A stretch of 64,000 nucleotides of DNA from Pascua guehoae (lineage: Eukaryota > Basidiomycota > Tremellomycetes > Trichosporonales > Trichosporonaceae): NCBI GenBank assembly GCA_001600415.1, contig BCJX01000002.1, positions 3,241,165-3,305,164 of the forward strand. The letters are read 5' to 3'. The notes under the pieces are model-generated. The model was given only the letters and a program-made list of their open reading frames with translations. It searched no databases and was not told the DNA's origin. Positions 37,704 through 51,100 of this stretch are shown piece by piece. The position numbers and the translations under genes were made by a program. The stretch's first letter is position 1, and the number at the start of each line of letters is the position of its first letter.

Positions 37704-38293
37704 TGTGGAGTGCCCGAGTGCTGCCGTTGGCTGTGCACAGGCGTGGGTGGTTGAAATGAGTGTGAAAGGGAGAGTGGGTGTAGGGAGTGGGACGATAGAG
37801 TCGTCCAAGGTTGTTGTTTGTGTAGAGAGAATTCAGTTGGTGTGGAAGAGGGTTTGGGATGTAGGCAGAGTGTGGATGTCGTGTCGCGTCCAAAGTGCCA
37901 CCAAACGTTGATTCCAATCAATCAATCAATCAATCAATCGCACCACCAGCCCAGTAGTTGGCTGCAGGCAGTGCACTGCGCGTCGTCCCGGGCCCAGGCC
38001 AGGCTACCCGAGGGAGGGGAACGGGGGCAATACTGGCAGCGTCATCAAGAGTAATTCTTATCAACAATACTCATATTAATCTCCACGTCATTTTATCAAA
38101 GTCGCGTCAACGGGGTCCTCGTGGTCGCGCGTCGCGTCTTGGTTTATTGGGTGGGTGGGTACGCTACCCATTGGGCATTCAATGTCCCGAGGTTTACAGC
38201 AAACAAACGCCTCTTGTCACCCACCATCCACTCCATTCTTGCCATCTCCCCCCCTTTTCCATCCCCGTCCAACCTCATTTCCATCCACCAACC
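37704..38293. promoter_or_regulatory. Divergent SAC1/PCNA promoter with MCB-like motifs
   Basis: 590 bp between the two start codons. The words GTCGCGTC (38101-38108) and GTCGCGCGTCGCGTC (38124-38138) hold GACGCG cores in reverse. These resemble MCB elements that drive DNA-replication genes in G1/S in other fungi, and they sit about 160-190 bp upstream of the PCNA ATG. A CAAT tetranucleotide run lies at about 37915-37938. Function is inferred from known MBF biology. Confidence 0.4.
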
Positions 38294-39619
<1,326 letters not shown>

Positions 39620-41826
39620 AGTATGGGTCTGGGGGACCACCGGGAGCGGGAGCACCGCCGGCTGCCGACACTCGAGTGCGCGCATGCGCGCGGCTGCTCT
39701 GGGAAAAGGAGGACCGCAGGATAGTAGGTCGTAGGACGTAGGTCGCTGTTCGTAGTAGGTCGCAGACCAACGACGCGACGTCTGTACATTGTTTGCTATG
39801 GATGATCATGAGACAGCGGTGTGGTGCGAGTGGGCGCGGTGGCTGCGCGGTGGCTGGTGCCCGCGTCCGGTTGACAAAGTCACCGTTTGATCCGACGGCA
39901 GGAATGGTCCAACTGGGGATGGCAAAGCGACTGGAAGAAGTTGGTGGACGACGGTGAGAAGAGCGCAGAACCGTCTGTCCAGTCGGCCAATTGAGCTTAG
40001 ACCTCATCTCGACTCGTACCGCCCACAGTCAACCCAGTGCAGACATACTGCAACACACCCTCCGGGTTAGGCGACCGGTAGGAGACAACAAACCCCATCT
40101 CCGTTGGACCATCGGCTGACCACCGCTTGATCAGCTGACACCGCTGACACTGCACCATCGCTGCACACCGCTGACACCGCTGACATCGCTGACACCTTTG
40201 ACACCCGCTGACACCACTGGCACCACTGCACCACTGCACCGCTGACACGCCTCACCACTGCACCCGTCACCGCACCCGTCACCACTGCACCTCACCGCTG
40301 CACCCCCACCCCCGACACCCCCACCCGACACTGCTGCACCACAACACCCCCGACCGACCCCGATGCATCCGCACTCGCTGCAGCCACACCAACACACCCG
40401 CACACCACGACACCCGCACACCACGGCGCACCCCTCGCACAGCCATCCATCCGTGCCCACTGTTGAGCGGTACGGCCGTCGCCCACAACGGCCGTACCGC
40501 CAAGGGGTGAGGGTGGTGGGGCGCGGGGTGGTCGGCTTAGGTCTTTGTGGTTGGTCGTCTTGATGGTCTGCAAGTGTGGTGTGCATCTGGTTTGGGTCTC
40601 GTCTTGGTTGGTCTGGATCGTGGTCTGGATCCGTCCGGATCGGTCTGGATGTCTGGGTGGATGTCTGGTGAGGTGTGGTGAGGTGTGAGGTGGGTTGTGA
40701 GGTGTGAGTTGGAGTGAGGTGTGAATTGTGGTCAGTTGAGTTGGTGTGAGCTGTGAGCTGTGAGCTGTGAGCTGTGAGCTGTGAGCTGTGAGCTGTGAGC
40801 TGTGAGCTGTGAGCTGTGAGCTGTGGTGATTGCCAAGTTGTTGCAAGTTGCGGTGTTGTGGTCAGTTGCGTGTCGCGGTGAGTTGTGAGTTGCGGTGAGT
40901 CGCGGTGAGTCGCGGTGAGTCGCGGTGAGTAGCGTACGTCTGGGATATAGGACGGGGGTCGTGCGGGAAAGTGCACACCGACGGTGCGTCGCCGCGTCGA
41001 CCGTCGCGGCCCAACACGCCTGTCGCGAGGGGGTGTGTGTGTGTGCTGGCTGGACGCAGTCGAGAATGACGATACGGGTGGTGCTGACTGGATTGGGGGA
41101 GTGTCCTGAGGGATGAGGGATGAGGAATGAGGGTGAGAATGAGGGTGAGAATGAGGGTGAGAATGAGGGTGAGAATGAGGGACAGAAGGTGAGAGGAGAG
41201 GTGACAAGGTGACGAGGTGACGAGGGATGAGGTTAGAGGGATGACGGAAGAGAGGTGAGAAGTGAGAGGAGCGGAATGGTGCGTTAGTGTTGTTCTGTGC
41301 GGGCGACGATGTCGACGCAAGGCAGCGATGCGAGACGAGATTAGGGATACCGCTCGTCATTTGCTAGCTGTAGGCGCAATTGTACAAGAGCACGTTGAGG
41401 CGTTGAGCCCGAGCACGGCGACTCGGCTTCACGGCGACTCGGCCGATCAGCAGGGACAAAAGCGGGCGAGAACTGACAACAGAGCTAGGGCCACGACCTC
41501 GCCAGCTCGCCAGATTCACAAGCGTACCACTGCCTGCATCGCACGTGGTAATACTGTATGTGCATGCTACATGCTATCAACTATCATGCTATCTGCAGGC
41601 TGCGGGGCTCACTCACGCTCACGCTGTGCCACCACCCCGCCTCCGAGTCGGCCACAGTTTTCCGCCCGTCTGCAGACGCCCCTGTGTCCTGGCCCCAGCC
41701 GCCACTCGCGCGCGCGTCGGCCACTCCTCCCGACGTGGCGCGTGTCGCCTCCGCCGTCCCCTCCCAGCCCTGCGGGCGCTTGGCCATTTGCGCAGCCTGC
41801 TACCCCGGCCGAAACCCAGATGCCGC
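39620..41826. repeat. Tandem-repeat-rich intergenic region between PCNA and RAE1
   Basis: No gene. From about 40130 to 41240 it is nearly all short repeats: CTGACACCG-type units (40137-40260), a GTGAGCT heptamer repeated about 11 times (40744-40823), GTGAGTCGCG decamers (about 40895-40930), and GAGGGTGAGAAT 12-mers (about 41127-41180). A 13-bp perfect hairpin with arms 40467-40479 and 40488-40500 (GCGGTACGGCCGT) and an 8-nt loop also lies here. The long open frame across it is a repeat artefact. Confidence 0.8.
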
Positions 41827-43568
41827 CTACTTCTTCTTCTTGGTCACCTCCTCGGGCTTGACAGCGTGCAGCATGATGCGCGTGGTGGCCGGGTTCGAGT
41901 TTGCGGGAGGGACGTTTTGGTGGCCCTTTGACCAGTCGTATGAAAAGGCGTATGCGAGAATCTCGTGCGACTTGTTGAATGCAGACGACACAATGGGGGT
42001 GCCCCACTGGGGATTTGGGCGCGCATCGGGGTCGCCGTTGCCGAGGTCCTTGGCAGAGTAGGCTGGGGATCAGTTCGTGCGCATTGGGTATGCGGTTCGG
42101 TCAAGCATCGGTCTGCGCGTCCAGACCTAGATGAGATCCACGGGCAGAGAAGGGCTAAACTCACTCTTCAGCTTGGTTCGCGCCAAACCGTCCCAGAACG
42201 TGAGCGAGCCATCGCCGCCACCGGTGAGGAATGTGCCCTGTCCTTGGTGGAAGGTAATGGTGTTGACGGCAAACACATTCTGCGAGCCGTTGGCGGCCGG
42301 GGGGGTGGGGTGACCGTTTGGTCCCTTTGGTATCTCGACGCGGTGGCACTTGAACGAAAAGTTGCTCCTGCAACGTTAGCGAGAACACAACGAGGGTGGA
42401 GCCGCGCAAAGAGCGCCCCTCTGCCCAACGACGCCTCCCTCCCCACGCTAGACGCACTTGTCGTCACGAGTATGAGCGTATTGGATGCCGACACGGCCCT
42501 CGATACTGCCGATCGCGTAGCCATCGGTGCCAAAGACGTTGGCGGGGAAGCACGCAATCGTGCGTGTTTGCCACTTGAGTGGCGACTCGACCTGGCGGTA
42601 CTTTTGGAATGGGTTGGCAAGGTCATAAATGTGCACCTGCCTATCGGCTGTCCCGACGACGCAGATCTTTTCGCTCGTGTCCATCGCGTACGCACGCTCG
42701 GTAAGGTCGAGCGCGTTGACAGAGTTTGGCTGCCGCAGGTCCCAGTACTGTAAACGTGTGAGCACGCGGGCGTTCTCATCATGACTCGTGACCACCACAG
42801 GTTGACTCACCTTGAGCTTTTTGTCCCAGCCGGCGGTGATGAGAATGTTCTGGCCATTGATCTCAATGTACCGGACGCACTTGATGGGTGCGTCGTGTGC
42901 GGCAACTTGGGAATTCTGTCCCGTGTTCATGTCATACATGCGCACGACATTGTCGCATCCGGAAGAAAAGAGATGGGATCCGTTCTGTTTGTATTGTCAG
43001 CGGCCGTCGACCAAATCAGTCTCTGGCGTGCGTACGTTTGTCCACGCCAGGTCGAGAACGGGGCCCTCGTGAGAGTACATGGCCTTTGGCTCCGACTGGC
43101 CCTGGTTGTTGACATTGTATAGGCGGACCTGCAAGTCAGTACTGGATTCTCTGGATGGCCATCGCGTCTCAAAGTGATGGCAAAGGGCGCCCGTACATTG
43201 TTGTCCCAGCTCGCGACGGCGAGAATGTCGGTACCCTGTGCGGGGGAGAATGCCAGCTTGGACACCGAGTCGGTGGGCGGGTTTGCAAGCTCGATATCCT
43301 TTTGGATGGGACGGAACGCCGAGCTCATCATCGTGCTGCTCATATCCGCCTTGGGCAAGGGCTGTGAGGAGGCAGGAGGAGGACGCGGGCCGAGTGGGAT
43401 AAAGTTTGGATTGTTGGCCGAGGGCGTAAAGCGTGATCCCGACGAGGATGAAGACGAAAAAGGTCGGCGGCCGCCCCGATCAGTGTTTGTGTTATTGTTA
43501 CTCGCCGGCTGCCTGGCGCGATTGTTGGAAGAAGAGTTGAATGACGAAGAGCCGCCAAAGCTGGCCAT
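41827..43568 (-). CDS. RAE1: RAE1/Gle2 mRNA export WD40 protein
   Basis: WD40 beta-propeller that docks at nuclear pores and takes part in poly(A) RNA export and spindle checkpoint. The protein starts MASFGGSSSFNSSSNNRAR with a Ser/Asn-rich lead. It continues into PPTDSVSKLAFSP, DILAVASWDNNVRLYNV, HEGPVLDLAWTN, GSHLFSSGCDNVVRMYDMN, ILITAGWDKKLKYWDLRQP, ICVVGTADRQVHIYDL, GYAIGSIEGRVGIQYAH and FLTGGGDGSLTFWD, which are typical Rae1 repeats in order. It ends in VKPEEVTKKKK. Six exons separated by introns of about 50-90 nt; all splice junctions found keep the frame, for example AAT|gtacgg at 43192. Head-to-head with HGH1, 286 bp apart. Confidence 0.93.
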
Positions 43569-43854
43569 GACGGCCGCGCGAATGTTACAGGAGACGGGGT
43601 TGTGCACGAGGGTTTGGTGGCGGCCAATGAGATGCACTGCCACCGTGGGAAAGTATCACAAAGAATGTTGATGACGAAGGAGCAGAGGGGATGGAGGGTT
43701 CGAGTAAGAAGTTGTCGAGGATGAGGATGGATGGTGAGAGAGGATGGATGGATGAGTTGGAAGGAGGAATCGACATTGTACACTTGACTTACTGTAACAC
43801 ACACTCGACCTTCCCTCGTTTGCAACGACCTTCCCTCGTCGTGTCATCATCATC

Positions 43855-45615
43855 ATGGCCGATCTTTCCCAACTGTTTGAATTCTTGTCGTCGCCAAACC
43901 CGGCTGCGCGTCAAATTGCACTGCAAAACCTCATCGGCCACACACCAAAGAATGCGCCAAACAGGCACATTTTCATCCCTTCATCCTTTGCTCCCTTGCC
44001 AGGAGAAAAGAATCAACACCCAGGCGGCGGTGGCCTCGTGCCCGAAAAGCGCAAAGAGAGCCAAGACGCCGACGAGGTCAAGGTCAAGGCGATCCACGAC
44101 TTGGCAAACCTGTGTCGTGACCAAGGGGTGATTGCCCACGATGCCCTCTCTGCCCTCGTAAACCTCACAGACAATCTCGCAGTCGCCCGCCAGCTCCTAG
44201 ACAACGAGTTTCTCGTCTGGCTCGTGTCATACACTGTGGTGCGTCTGGAATTGCACTGCACTGTCGAGCACAGCACAGCTGACACACACACAGAACACGA
44301 CATCGCCCCTGTCTCCACTCACCTCGATGCTCCTGTCCAACCTCACATCGCACCCGGCCTTAGTCCCCACGATTGCAAACCTGACCGTCCCGATCGTGCC
44401 CCTCCCTCTCTCCAAGCAGTACCCCCCGTGGTACCTGCCCGCGTCCGTGTCGGCGTCGAGCACCATCCACCCCGACTTCCGCGACCCCAGCTTCCTTCCC
44501 CCGAACAAGGAGGCCGGGCAGGAGGAGGAGCGCCCGATCGAGGCCGTGCGCGCGCTCGTCCAGGCGTTTGAGGACGGTGCAACTGAGGGCGTAAAGGACG
44601 GCAAGGGCAAGCGCAAGGGCGAGTGCAACTTTCTCGCGTCCGTCTTTGCAAACATTTCCATGGTGCGTGTTGAGTGACATGGTGTGACCGCATGTTGTCA
44701 AGGCCGTGGCTTGGCTTCCGCCCGAAACGCCCCTAACCACCCAGCTCCCGGCGACGCGCTCGCACCTCCTCCTCCCGCAGCCCGCCTTCCCCGCCCCCTC
44801 GTCGTCGGCACCGAGCGACAATGACGAGCCCCTCCTCGCCAAGATTGTCGTCTACACAGAGTACCCCGACACGATCCGCCGCGGCGGTGCCCTCGGGTGT
44901 ATCAAGAACTGCGCCATGGACCGCGCCACGCACCCTTGGCTCCTCGCTAGCGAGGGTGCGTATCCCCAGTGCAATCTTGTTGCTGACCCACACAGACGAC
45001 CGCGTGCGCCTCCCCTCGGACCCGAGCAGGACGGTCAAGGGCGTCGACGTGCTCCCCTGGGTGCTCACACCACTCATGGGCCCCGAGGAGTATGACATGG
45101 ACGTGGGTCCCGAAAGTGTCTCGTTGCATCGCTGACCCAGCAGGAAATGGACACACTGCCACCGACGCTCCAGTTCTTGCCACCCACCAAGACGCGCGAG
45201 CGCGACCCTGTGCTCCGGATGATGTGTGTCGAGATTCTCCTTTTGCTGTCCACAAGTGAGTGCGGGTGTGGTGATCGTAATAAAGCGTAGCATTGGAGGT
45301 AGGGAAACGTCTGGCCTCAAACAGAGCAAGCCATGCGCCCTCCATCGCGATCACACAGCTCAGATACCACTAGGGCGAAACTGACAACCAGCCTTCACCG
45401 GCCGCGAGGCTCTGCGTAACCGTGGCGCATACTACGTCGTCCGCGAGGCACACAAGGTCGAGGACGACCAGCAGATCAAGGACGCGATCGAGCGCCTCGT
45501 CTCGCTCCTCCAGGGCGACGAGGGCGCCGAGACCAAGCGCGACGAGCTCGAGCACCTCGTCCGCAACACCAAGGGCGAGGTGGCGGATGACGAGCTCGAC
45601 GTCGTCGAGGTGTAG
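43855..45615 (+). CDS. HGH1: HGH1-family protein (eEF2 folding co-chaperone)
   Basis: Armadillo-like HGH1 family; the yeast protein helps fold translation elongation factor 2 with Hsp90 and TRiC. It starts MADLSQLFEFLSSPNPAARQ. Further marks are DALSALVNLTDN, then after an intron NTTSPLSPLTSMLLSNLTS, VVYTEYPDTIRRGGALGCIK, LPWVLTPLMGPEEYDMD, LPPTLQFLPPTKTRERDPVLR and the acidic end DDELDVVEV, in family order. Five introns (about 45-85 nt) lie near 44251, 44663, 44957, 45103 and 45255; the last reads into FTGREALRNRGAYYVVREAHK. Divergent from RAE1. Confidence 0.9.
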
Positions 45616-45978
45616 GCTGGCCCGAGGTGTTTCAACCTCGGCTGTGGTCGCCTTGCCTGGTTGGTCGTTGGATCGGCAGGCGAATCTGCCGCCTACACTC
45701 CCTTCTCCATCGTCTCATGACGAGGGAGACTGCTCAGCTGTTCCCTGCAGCTGGGCACAGCTATAGATGTGCGATATGCACGGGATGGTCCCGATAATCG
45801 TTGTGCCGGTGTCGAGGAGACGTGACGGATCTCCTTCCTGACACTCTTGCTGATTCTTATGACCCCCATTCCCCCGTCTCCTCCACCTCCTCGTCCCCAT
45901 CCCCTTCACCATCTTGTTCCGACTCCAATCCCCCACCCACCCCACCCCCCATCACACCCACACTCCGCAGTGTCCCCA

Positions 45979-46018
45979 GGTCATGTGGCCAAATGATACG
46001 GCGCTTGGCTATGACAAA
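45979..46018 (+). pseudogene. 5' half of a tRNA-Arg-like gene, decayed
   Basis: Starts GGTCATGTGGCCAAATGATA and continues ACGGCG, closely matching the first 26 nt of the intact tRNA-Arg(ACG) at 46363. The anticodon region diverges and no T arm or matching acceptor 3' strand follows within 150 bp. Looks like a partial or decayed duplicate. Confidence 0.5.
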
Positions 46019-46362
46019 TGGCACCTCATCGAGTCGGAATCTCATCTCCGTCTCCGACTGCCGACAGCAGTCAAAACGGAAATGATACACTCCGGAGTGT
46101 CCGTGACGGGTAAACAGAGCGTGTACGCTGTGGATCTAAGCTGTTCGCGGGCCCAGGTGGCGATTGGCATCGAGTTTGAAGCTAAGGGCCGAGTGGAGAT
46201 TGACGTCCAGGTCGAAGCAAAACATCGAGTTCCAAGGAAAACACAATGCCAAGGCCTTGAGGTCCCCCTTCTCCCTTTCCCCCCTTCCACCCCGCACCTT
46301 CCGCCCTCGCGCTACACTCTCTTCTTCGCACCCATCTGCATCGAGAGGCTCTCAAACATCAA

Positions 46363-46490
46363 GGTCGCGTGGCCAAATGGTACGGCGTCTGACTACGAAT
46401 ACATCGAGACATTCAAGAGGGCATCCATCCAATCCCTCTCGTCGTCTCGCAGTTATCAGGAGATCGCGGGTTCGATCCCCGTCGTGACCT
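46363..46490 (+). tRNA. tRNA-Arg (ACG) with a long intron
   Basis: Acceptor arms GGTCGCG/CGTGACC pair with one G-T. The D arm is GGCCAAATGGTACGGC. The anticodon stem TCTGA/TCAGG closes a loop CTACGA with anticodon ACG. The T arm is GCGGG-TTCGATC-CCCGT. About 55 nt separate position 37 from position 38, in the canonical intron position (46398 to about 46453). A TTTT run follows directly as terminator. Confidence 0.88.
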
Positions 46491-47174
46491 TTTTGACTCC
46501 CTCCTGCTCCTCGGTCGGTCGTGTTGGGATGCATGTGAGTTGTTGATGGTTGGGGAGTGCTCGAAATGGGTTGTTGGCGGTTGGTGGCGGCTGCGGGTTG
46601 GGTGCCACTTTGGGCTTTTGGGTGAGTGGGTTGCCCTTGACCTCCACCGCCGCTTTTGGCGTCCTTGGGCTAGGTGCCGCGCCTGGGGTGCGTTCGGGGT
46701 GTTGGAAACGTCCACTAGTCTCAGCGAGGCCACAGGTATGCGACGTGGGCGATTGGATCCGGGCTAGCTCACTGCACTGTGGGATGGCCGTCGTTTACCT
46801 GGTCGTACTTCCAGGACTTGGAACGGTACCGTGGTTGCTTGACGGTGACGTTGACCCCGGAGGACTATCTGGCATCTCTGTTTGTATAGCAATGCCAGTC
46901 TTCCTCCCTGGTGGGAGTAGTGATCGATTGAAGAGCGGTTGCCCCGTTGCTGCCGTGTGCTGATTTGGACGCGGGCGTACTCATGTGCCTCGAGGGTGTT
47001 TGGACATGATGACCACACACTTATTCTTCATCCTCCTTTCACGCCCCTCATTTGTCTGTGTGTGTCCTCACACAAAATGGGCTGGTCTCACCCTCTCCCT
47101 CCCTCGCGATTGTGCCCGGGTGTGTGTGCAGTGTGCAGTCTCGTGTCACGACCGAACGCAAAAAGAATTAAACC

Positions 47175-47256
47175 TATCGCCAGCAAGTTTCGATCCTGCG
47201 ATCTCCAGGTATCATACGAATATGAGCCTGGCGCTTTCCCACTAAGCCATAGCGAT
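47175..47256 (-). tRNA. Initiator tRNA-Met (CAT) with short intron
   Basis: Minus strand: acceptor ATCGCTA/TGGCGAT with an A1-T72 pair and discriminator A, and a T loop ATCGAAA in place of TTCGAAN. Both are hallmarks of eukaryotic initiator tRNA. The anticodon stem CCAGG/CCTGG closes a loop CTCATA with CAT, interrupted by about 10 nt after position 37. A T5 run lies just downstream (47159-47165 on the opposite strand). Confidence 0.88.
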
Positions 47257-47935
47257 TGTAGGTTGTGTGCAAGTTGTTGGGATTTTACCGTATAGCAAAA
47301 GGGTTATCGATGCTGTTGAGCGGCTGGAGTTGTATTCCAACACAAGTAGCTGAATGGGGCAGCACATGGGAGCTCGTCTAGGCCAGTGGTGTTGGATGAT
47401 CGGGGACACACTGGCTTTCGGCAATAACTCCCAGGTCGGTAAGTGTTGGCTCGGCAGCCGACAGGCCGTCCGTCGCTCAACATATGGTCACGTATGGCGA
47501 CGCAACTATTCGGATGCCACCGAAACATGGCTCAGTATGGTGCAATAGTTGAAGGATAGGACGACGCCGGGCCGCCCTCGTCGTGTCCGATCCATTCGAG
47601 CGAGCAAGCAGCGCCTCGCGTTCGTTCGTTGCCGCATCTTGCCTTCATGCACCTCTACCGTATGTCCATCGCCACTCCCGGGCAAGCTCGGCTTCCGTCG
47701 TTGGCGCTCACTGTGGGAGGAATCTTTCCATCAACGTCCAGCACGGCTATTCCGTCGACAGGACAACGCACTCGCCGGTCCTGGGAGATGCCTCGCGACC
47801 TCGACGACAAGGGCAGCTCTGGGGCACGTGTAAAGCTGAAGACGGTACGAGATGTCGCTAGCGTCCGTGCCCGTGCTCAAGTTTCACCACAATGCTTGAG
47901 TTCAAGTTTCACCCGCCGTCTGTCGCCGCCATACC

Positions 47936-48172
47936 TTGTTGCCCGAATACTGCACCCCAGCTCAGCATGCCCGCTGCCCAGACCCAGATGCGAGATGTCT
48001 CGTGATTGTGGCGTCGAATCTCGTCGTCCCCGCGCTGCCGTTGAAGACGGTAGATGCAACGAGGCTGACGTGCGGCACCGTCATCGCGGCAGAACAGTGC
48101 ACCGTGGTCAGCACGGGGGCTCGCCGTGCGACCGAAGGCACGGCGCGTCTTGTCGTCGTACAGCTGGAATAG
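47936..48172 (+). CDS. Doubtful short ORF (78 aa)
   Basis: Frame beginning MLPEYCTPAQHARCPDPDAR and then a hydrophobic strand-like stretch CLVIVASNLVVPALPLKTVD, ending VVVQLE. It could be the last exon of a multi-exon gene starting near 47600, but I found no consistent splice chain. No family recognised. Confidence 0.22.
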   Translation: MLPEYCTPAQHARCPDPDARCLVIVASNLVVPALPLKTVDATRLTCGTVIAAEQCTVVSTGARRATEGTARLVVVQLE

Positions 48173-51100
48173 TATCAAGCAAAAGGCGGGGCCTGTCCCG
48201 ACACAACACGTACGTAGAATACTGCACGCGCTGCCGAGGCATGAGTGGCAGTCGAGTTAGTTTCCAGCACGCGTCGTACAAGTATTCAGTCGTGAGAACG
48301 GTCCTTGTCGTCGTTGACATTGTTGGACCTGATCCAGTACACGGCCGCGGTTCTGGACATGTTACATTCCCCATCTCCCCGTACGTTAGCGCTGAAAACG
48401 AAGAAAAACGAGGTCGCACGCACGACTAGCACCCTCACCTACACCCCACCCTCACTCTCACCCCCACTCCCACACCACATCACCAACCCGCTGCATGCCG
48501 CATCAAGCGCATCACATGCCGCCATACCCGCCGATAAGCACAGCGCACGCACGCACGCCCGCGTACGACGTCCGGGAGACAAGCATAACGGCAAGTGGCA
48601 GCAACGCCTCCAATTGCATCGGGGCGGCGGTACACCGCCCGCGGAACGGCGGGAGGGTAGATGGGGGTGGGAGGCGGTTCCTTTGTCCTGGACGTGTATT
48701 CGTCTCGAGTGGAGCAGTGGCGCATGGCGCACCGACATTTGGTTTCCCACGACGCGGGTCCCCGCGCGGGCAGCATACGCGTGCGTACCTGTACGTGCGT
48801 ACGTGCGTCTTGAGTGTACTGGTGCTTTGAGAATGGTTGCACGAGGACTGGGATACGTACGCGGTATGCACAGTGAAAGACAATGGACAAGGTCATCGCG
48901 TAGCGTACTATACTGTTCCGTACGCGACGATTGGCTTCGGTGGCGCGTCGCGATGGCAACCGCACAGTGCTTTGTGCTTCCAGCGATGCTCGACGGCTGA
49001 TATTTGATGGGACATGTCAGTGGTCTGCGGGCCGGTCCGGGACGCGGCATGAGGCGACTATGGAGCGCGCCGAGCGTGCCGAAGACTGGACAATGAATTG
49101 ATTGCTGTAAGATATGAATGCGGTGTGAGCATGCGGCAAGGGCGGTACCAGTAGCCAAAAGTTAGATTCATGCCGGACCCCCTTGTCTTCGACCCCTCCC
49201 CATCCCCTCCCCGTCGCTTTTGGGTACGTTCCCGCCATACACAGTTCCTGGCTCCCAGCAGCAGTTATGGTACCGTACCTATCACAAGGTACCGGTGTGA
49301 CGCCTGCGGCATGCATGTGGGAGTACCCCGCCCAGGTGGCCAGGTGGGAGTGGGTGAGAAACGGCATGCCAGGGCCCGGATTTGGGCATGTGGGACGCTG
49401 TGGTGCTGCCGGTCTTCACGGGGGGAGTGGCGTGACAGATTTCTCCCAGAGTCACTCTGTTGCCCGGATTTCCGAGAATTTCAGAGCAGCAGCAAGAAAA
49501 AGAGGCGTCGAGCAGAGATTGCGGGAGATCGACCACGTCCCGCTGTCACTCGATTTCCAGAATTTTTTTTTCGCCTCTGTTACTGTTACTGTCACTGTTA
49601 CAGACGAGTCTGTTGTTCACTTGCGACGAGCGAGTACGGATGCCGTTTCCAGCACGATCGGGGTCTGTCTGACAGCAGCGAGTGATGTCTGTGGCGGTGG
49701 GCCGGGCCCAGAACCGACCGTGAGAGGGGGAGACATGAGACTGACTACAGTATGAGATGGTGGAAAGATGGAACCAACAGTGACTCGCAGTGACTCGTTT
49801 CATGTTCGCTTGAACTTCAGAACATGTTCAAAGTGTCGTGGCCAGGCTGCTGCCGGCAGACGGGACTTGATTGCGTGTGTGCAAAGTGACCCACCCCGAC
49901 CTGTCGCCCGCCACGGGGACGCCGAATGCTATTGTGGGTCGACCACTCCAGCAGCGCCGCAAGAAAACTACAGCAGTGTGCACAGAACGAAACTCCCGAC
50001 TTTGGAAGCATTCAAATGCCACGGGTGGTCCCATACCGTACAACCGTCAAGTGGCGACTGTGACACCATGACAAGGTCACACTCGACCGCTGGCTACATA
50101 GACTAAATCTGTCGTATGCAGCCTGTTACAGCGCAACCCGTTACAGCGTAACCAGTGACGCGTAACCTTTAAACGATTATGACCGTCGAGACGTCATCGG
50201 TTCCCGGGTGACAATTCCTTCGTGCTCGTCCTCGTCGAGTGCATTCCTTTCTGCGTTCCTCTACCCTCGCTTACCAGCTGAAACAGTCTGAAACAGTGAG
50301 AGCCCAATCCTCGGTCCTCGCTTCCGCGCGCCACCGTTCCAACGGCCCAGTGGCCGGCGCACCGTCATGTAAGAAGCGCGTGCCTGTGAATACAAGAGTT
50401 GTGAGCGGGCCGCCGGCCGTGGGCCGCTCGGGGCGGCCAAGTGATCGCTACATTGCAGCCATGGCCATCAGCGCTTGTGGAAATGAGACAAGAGAACAAC
50501 AATATTGCGTGGCGCAGAGGTTTGTGAGTGGCGCACGGTGGGATTTGTGTAACCAGTTGGCATCTCAGTAGCAGCGGAGAGGCTTGGAAAGCAGCGTGCA
50601 GAACCCTTGCGCCTCTCATGAACCTTTGCGTAGCAGGCTGTACACGAGGGCATGAGCACTCGTGTCCATGGTGGCACAGCATGGAAGCAGCAAACGAAAA
50701 GACCGCCGTAATCGCAGGAACTGGGTTCTGTTGAGGGCTTCTCCGCTCGCGCGCCGTTCGGGAGCCCGGTGTCACGGACGCCATGGATGCTGTGCGGGCC
50801 CTTGGCCCCCGTTGTGGGACGGCGAGTTCCGCATTCAGTCTGCAGACGATGATGGACGTTAGGTTTGCTGAGTAAACTCTTTTGGAGTTTACAGCAGCAT
50901 GCAGCATTGTAGCGGGTTTTCTGGTCGTCCACAACACGTGTTTTTGTTGCGAACTGCGCACTTGTGCACCATACATGCGAACAGATGTAAGAGATATACA
51001 ACCACAATACGCTCTCCAACGACACGTCTTGTTCTGCAGGAATGCCCGTGCATGAGGACTGTTAGGCTATCGCTTTCACCAGTGGATGCACTCATGCTAC

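Noticed and set aside
40744..40823. Regular short repeats considered as a CRISPR array
   Set aside because: Uninterrupted 7-bp tandem units with no spacers, in a eukaryotic genome.
40131..41360. 409-codon minus-strand frame
   Set aside because: Made of translated tandem repeats (His/Pro/Ser runs) with no splice or domain support.
50365..51025. Overlapping minus-strand frames of about 185-200 codons
   Set aside because: Two frames compete over the same DNA, neither shows a domain, splice sites or promoter.
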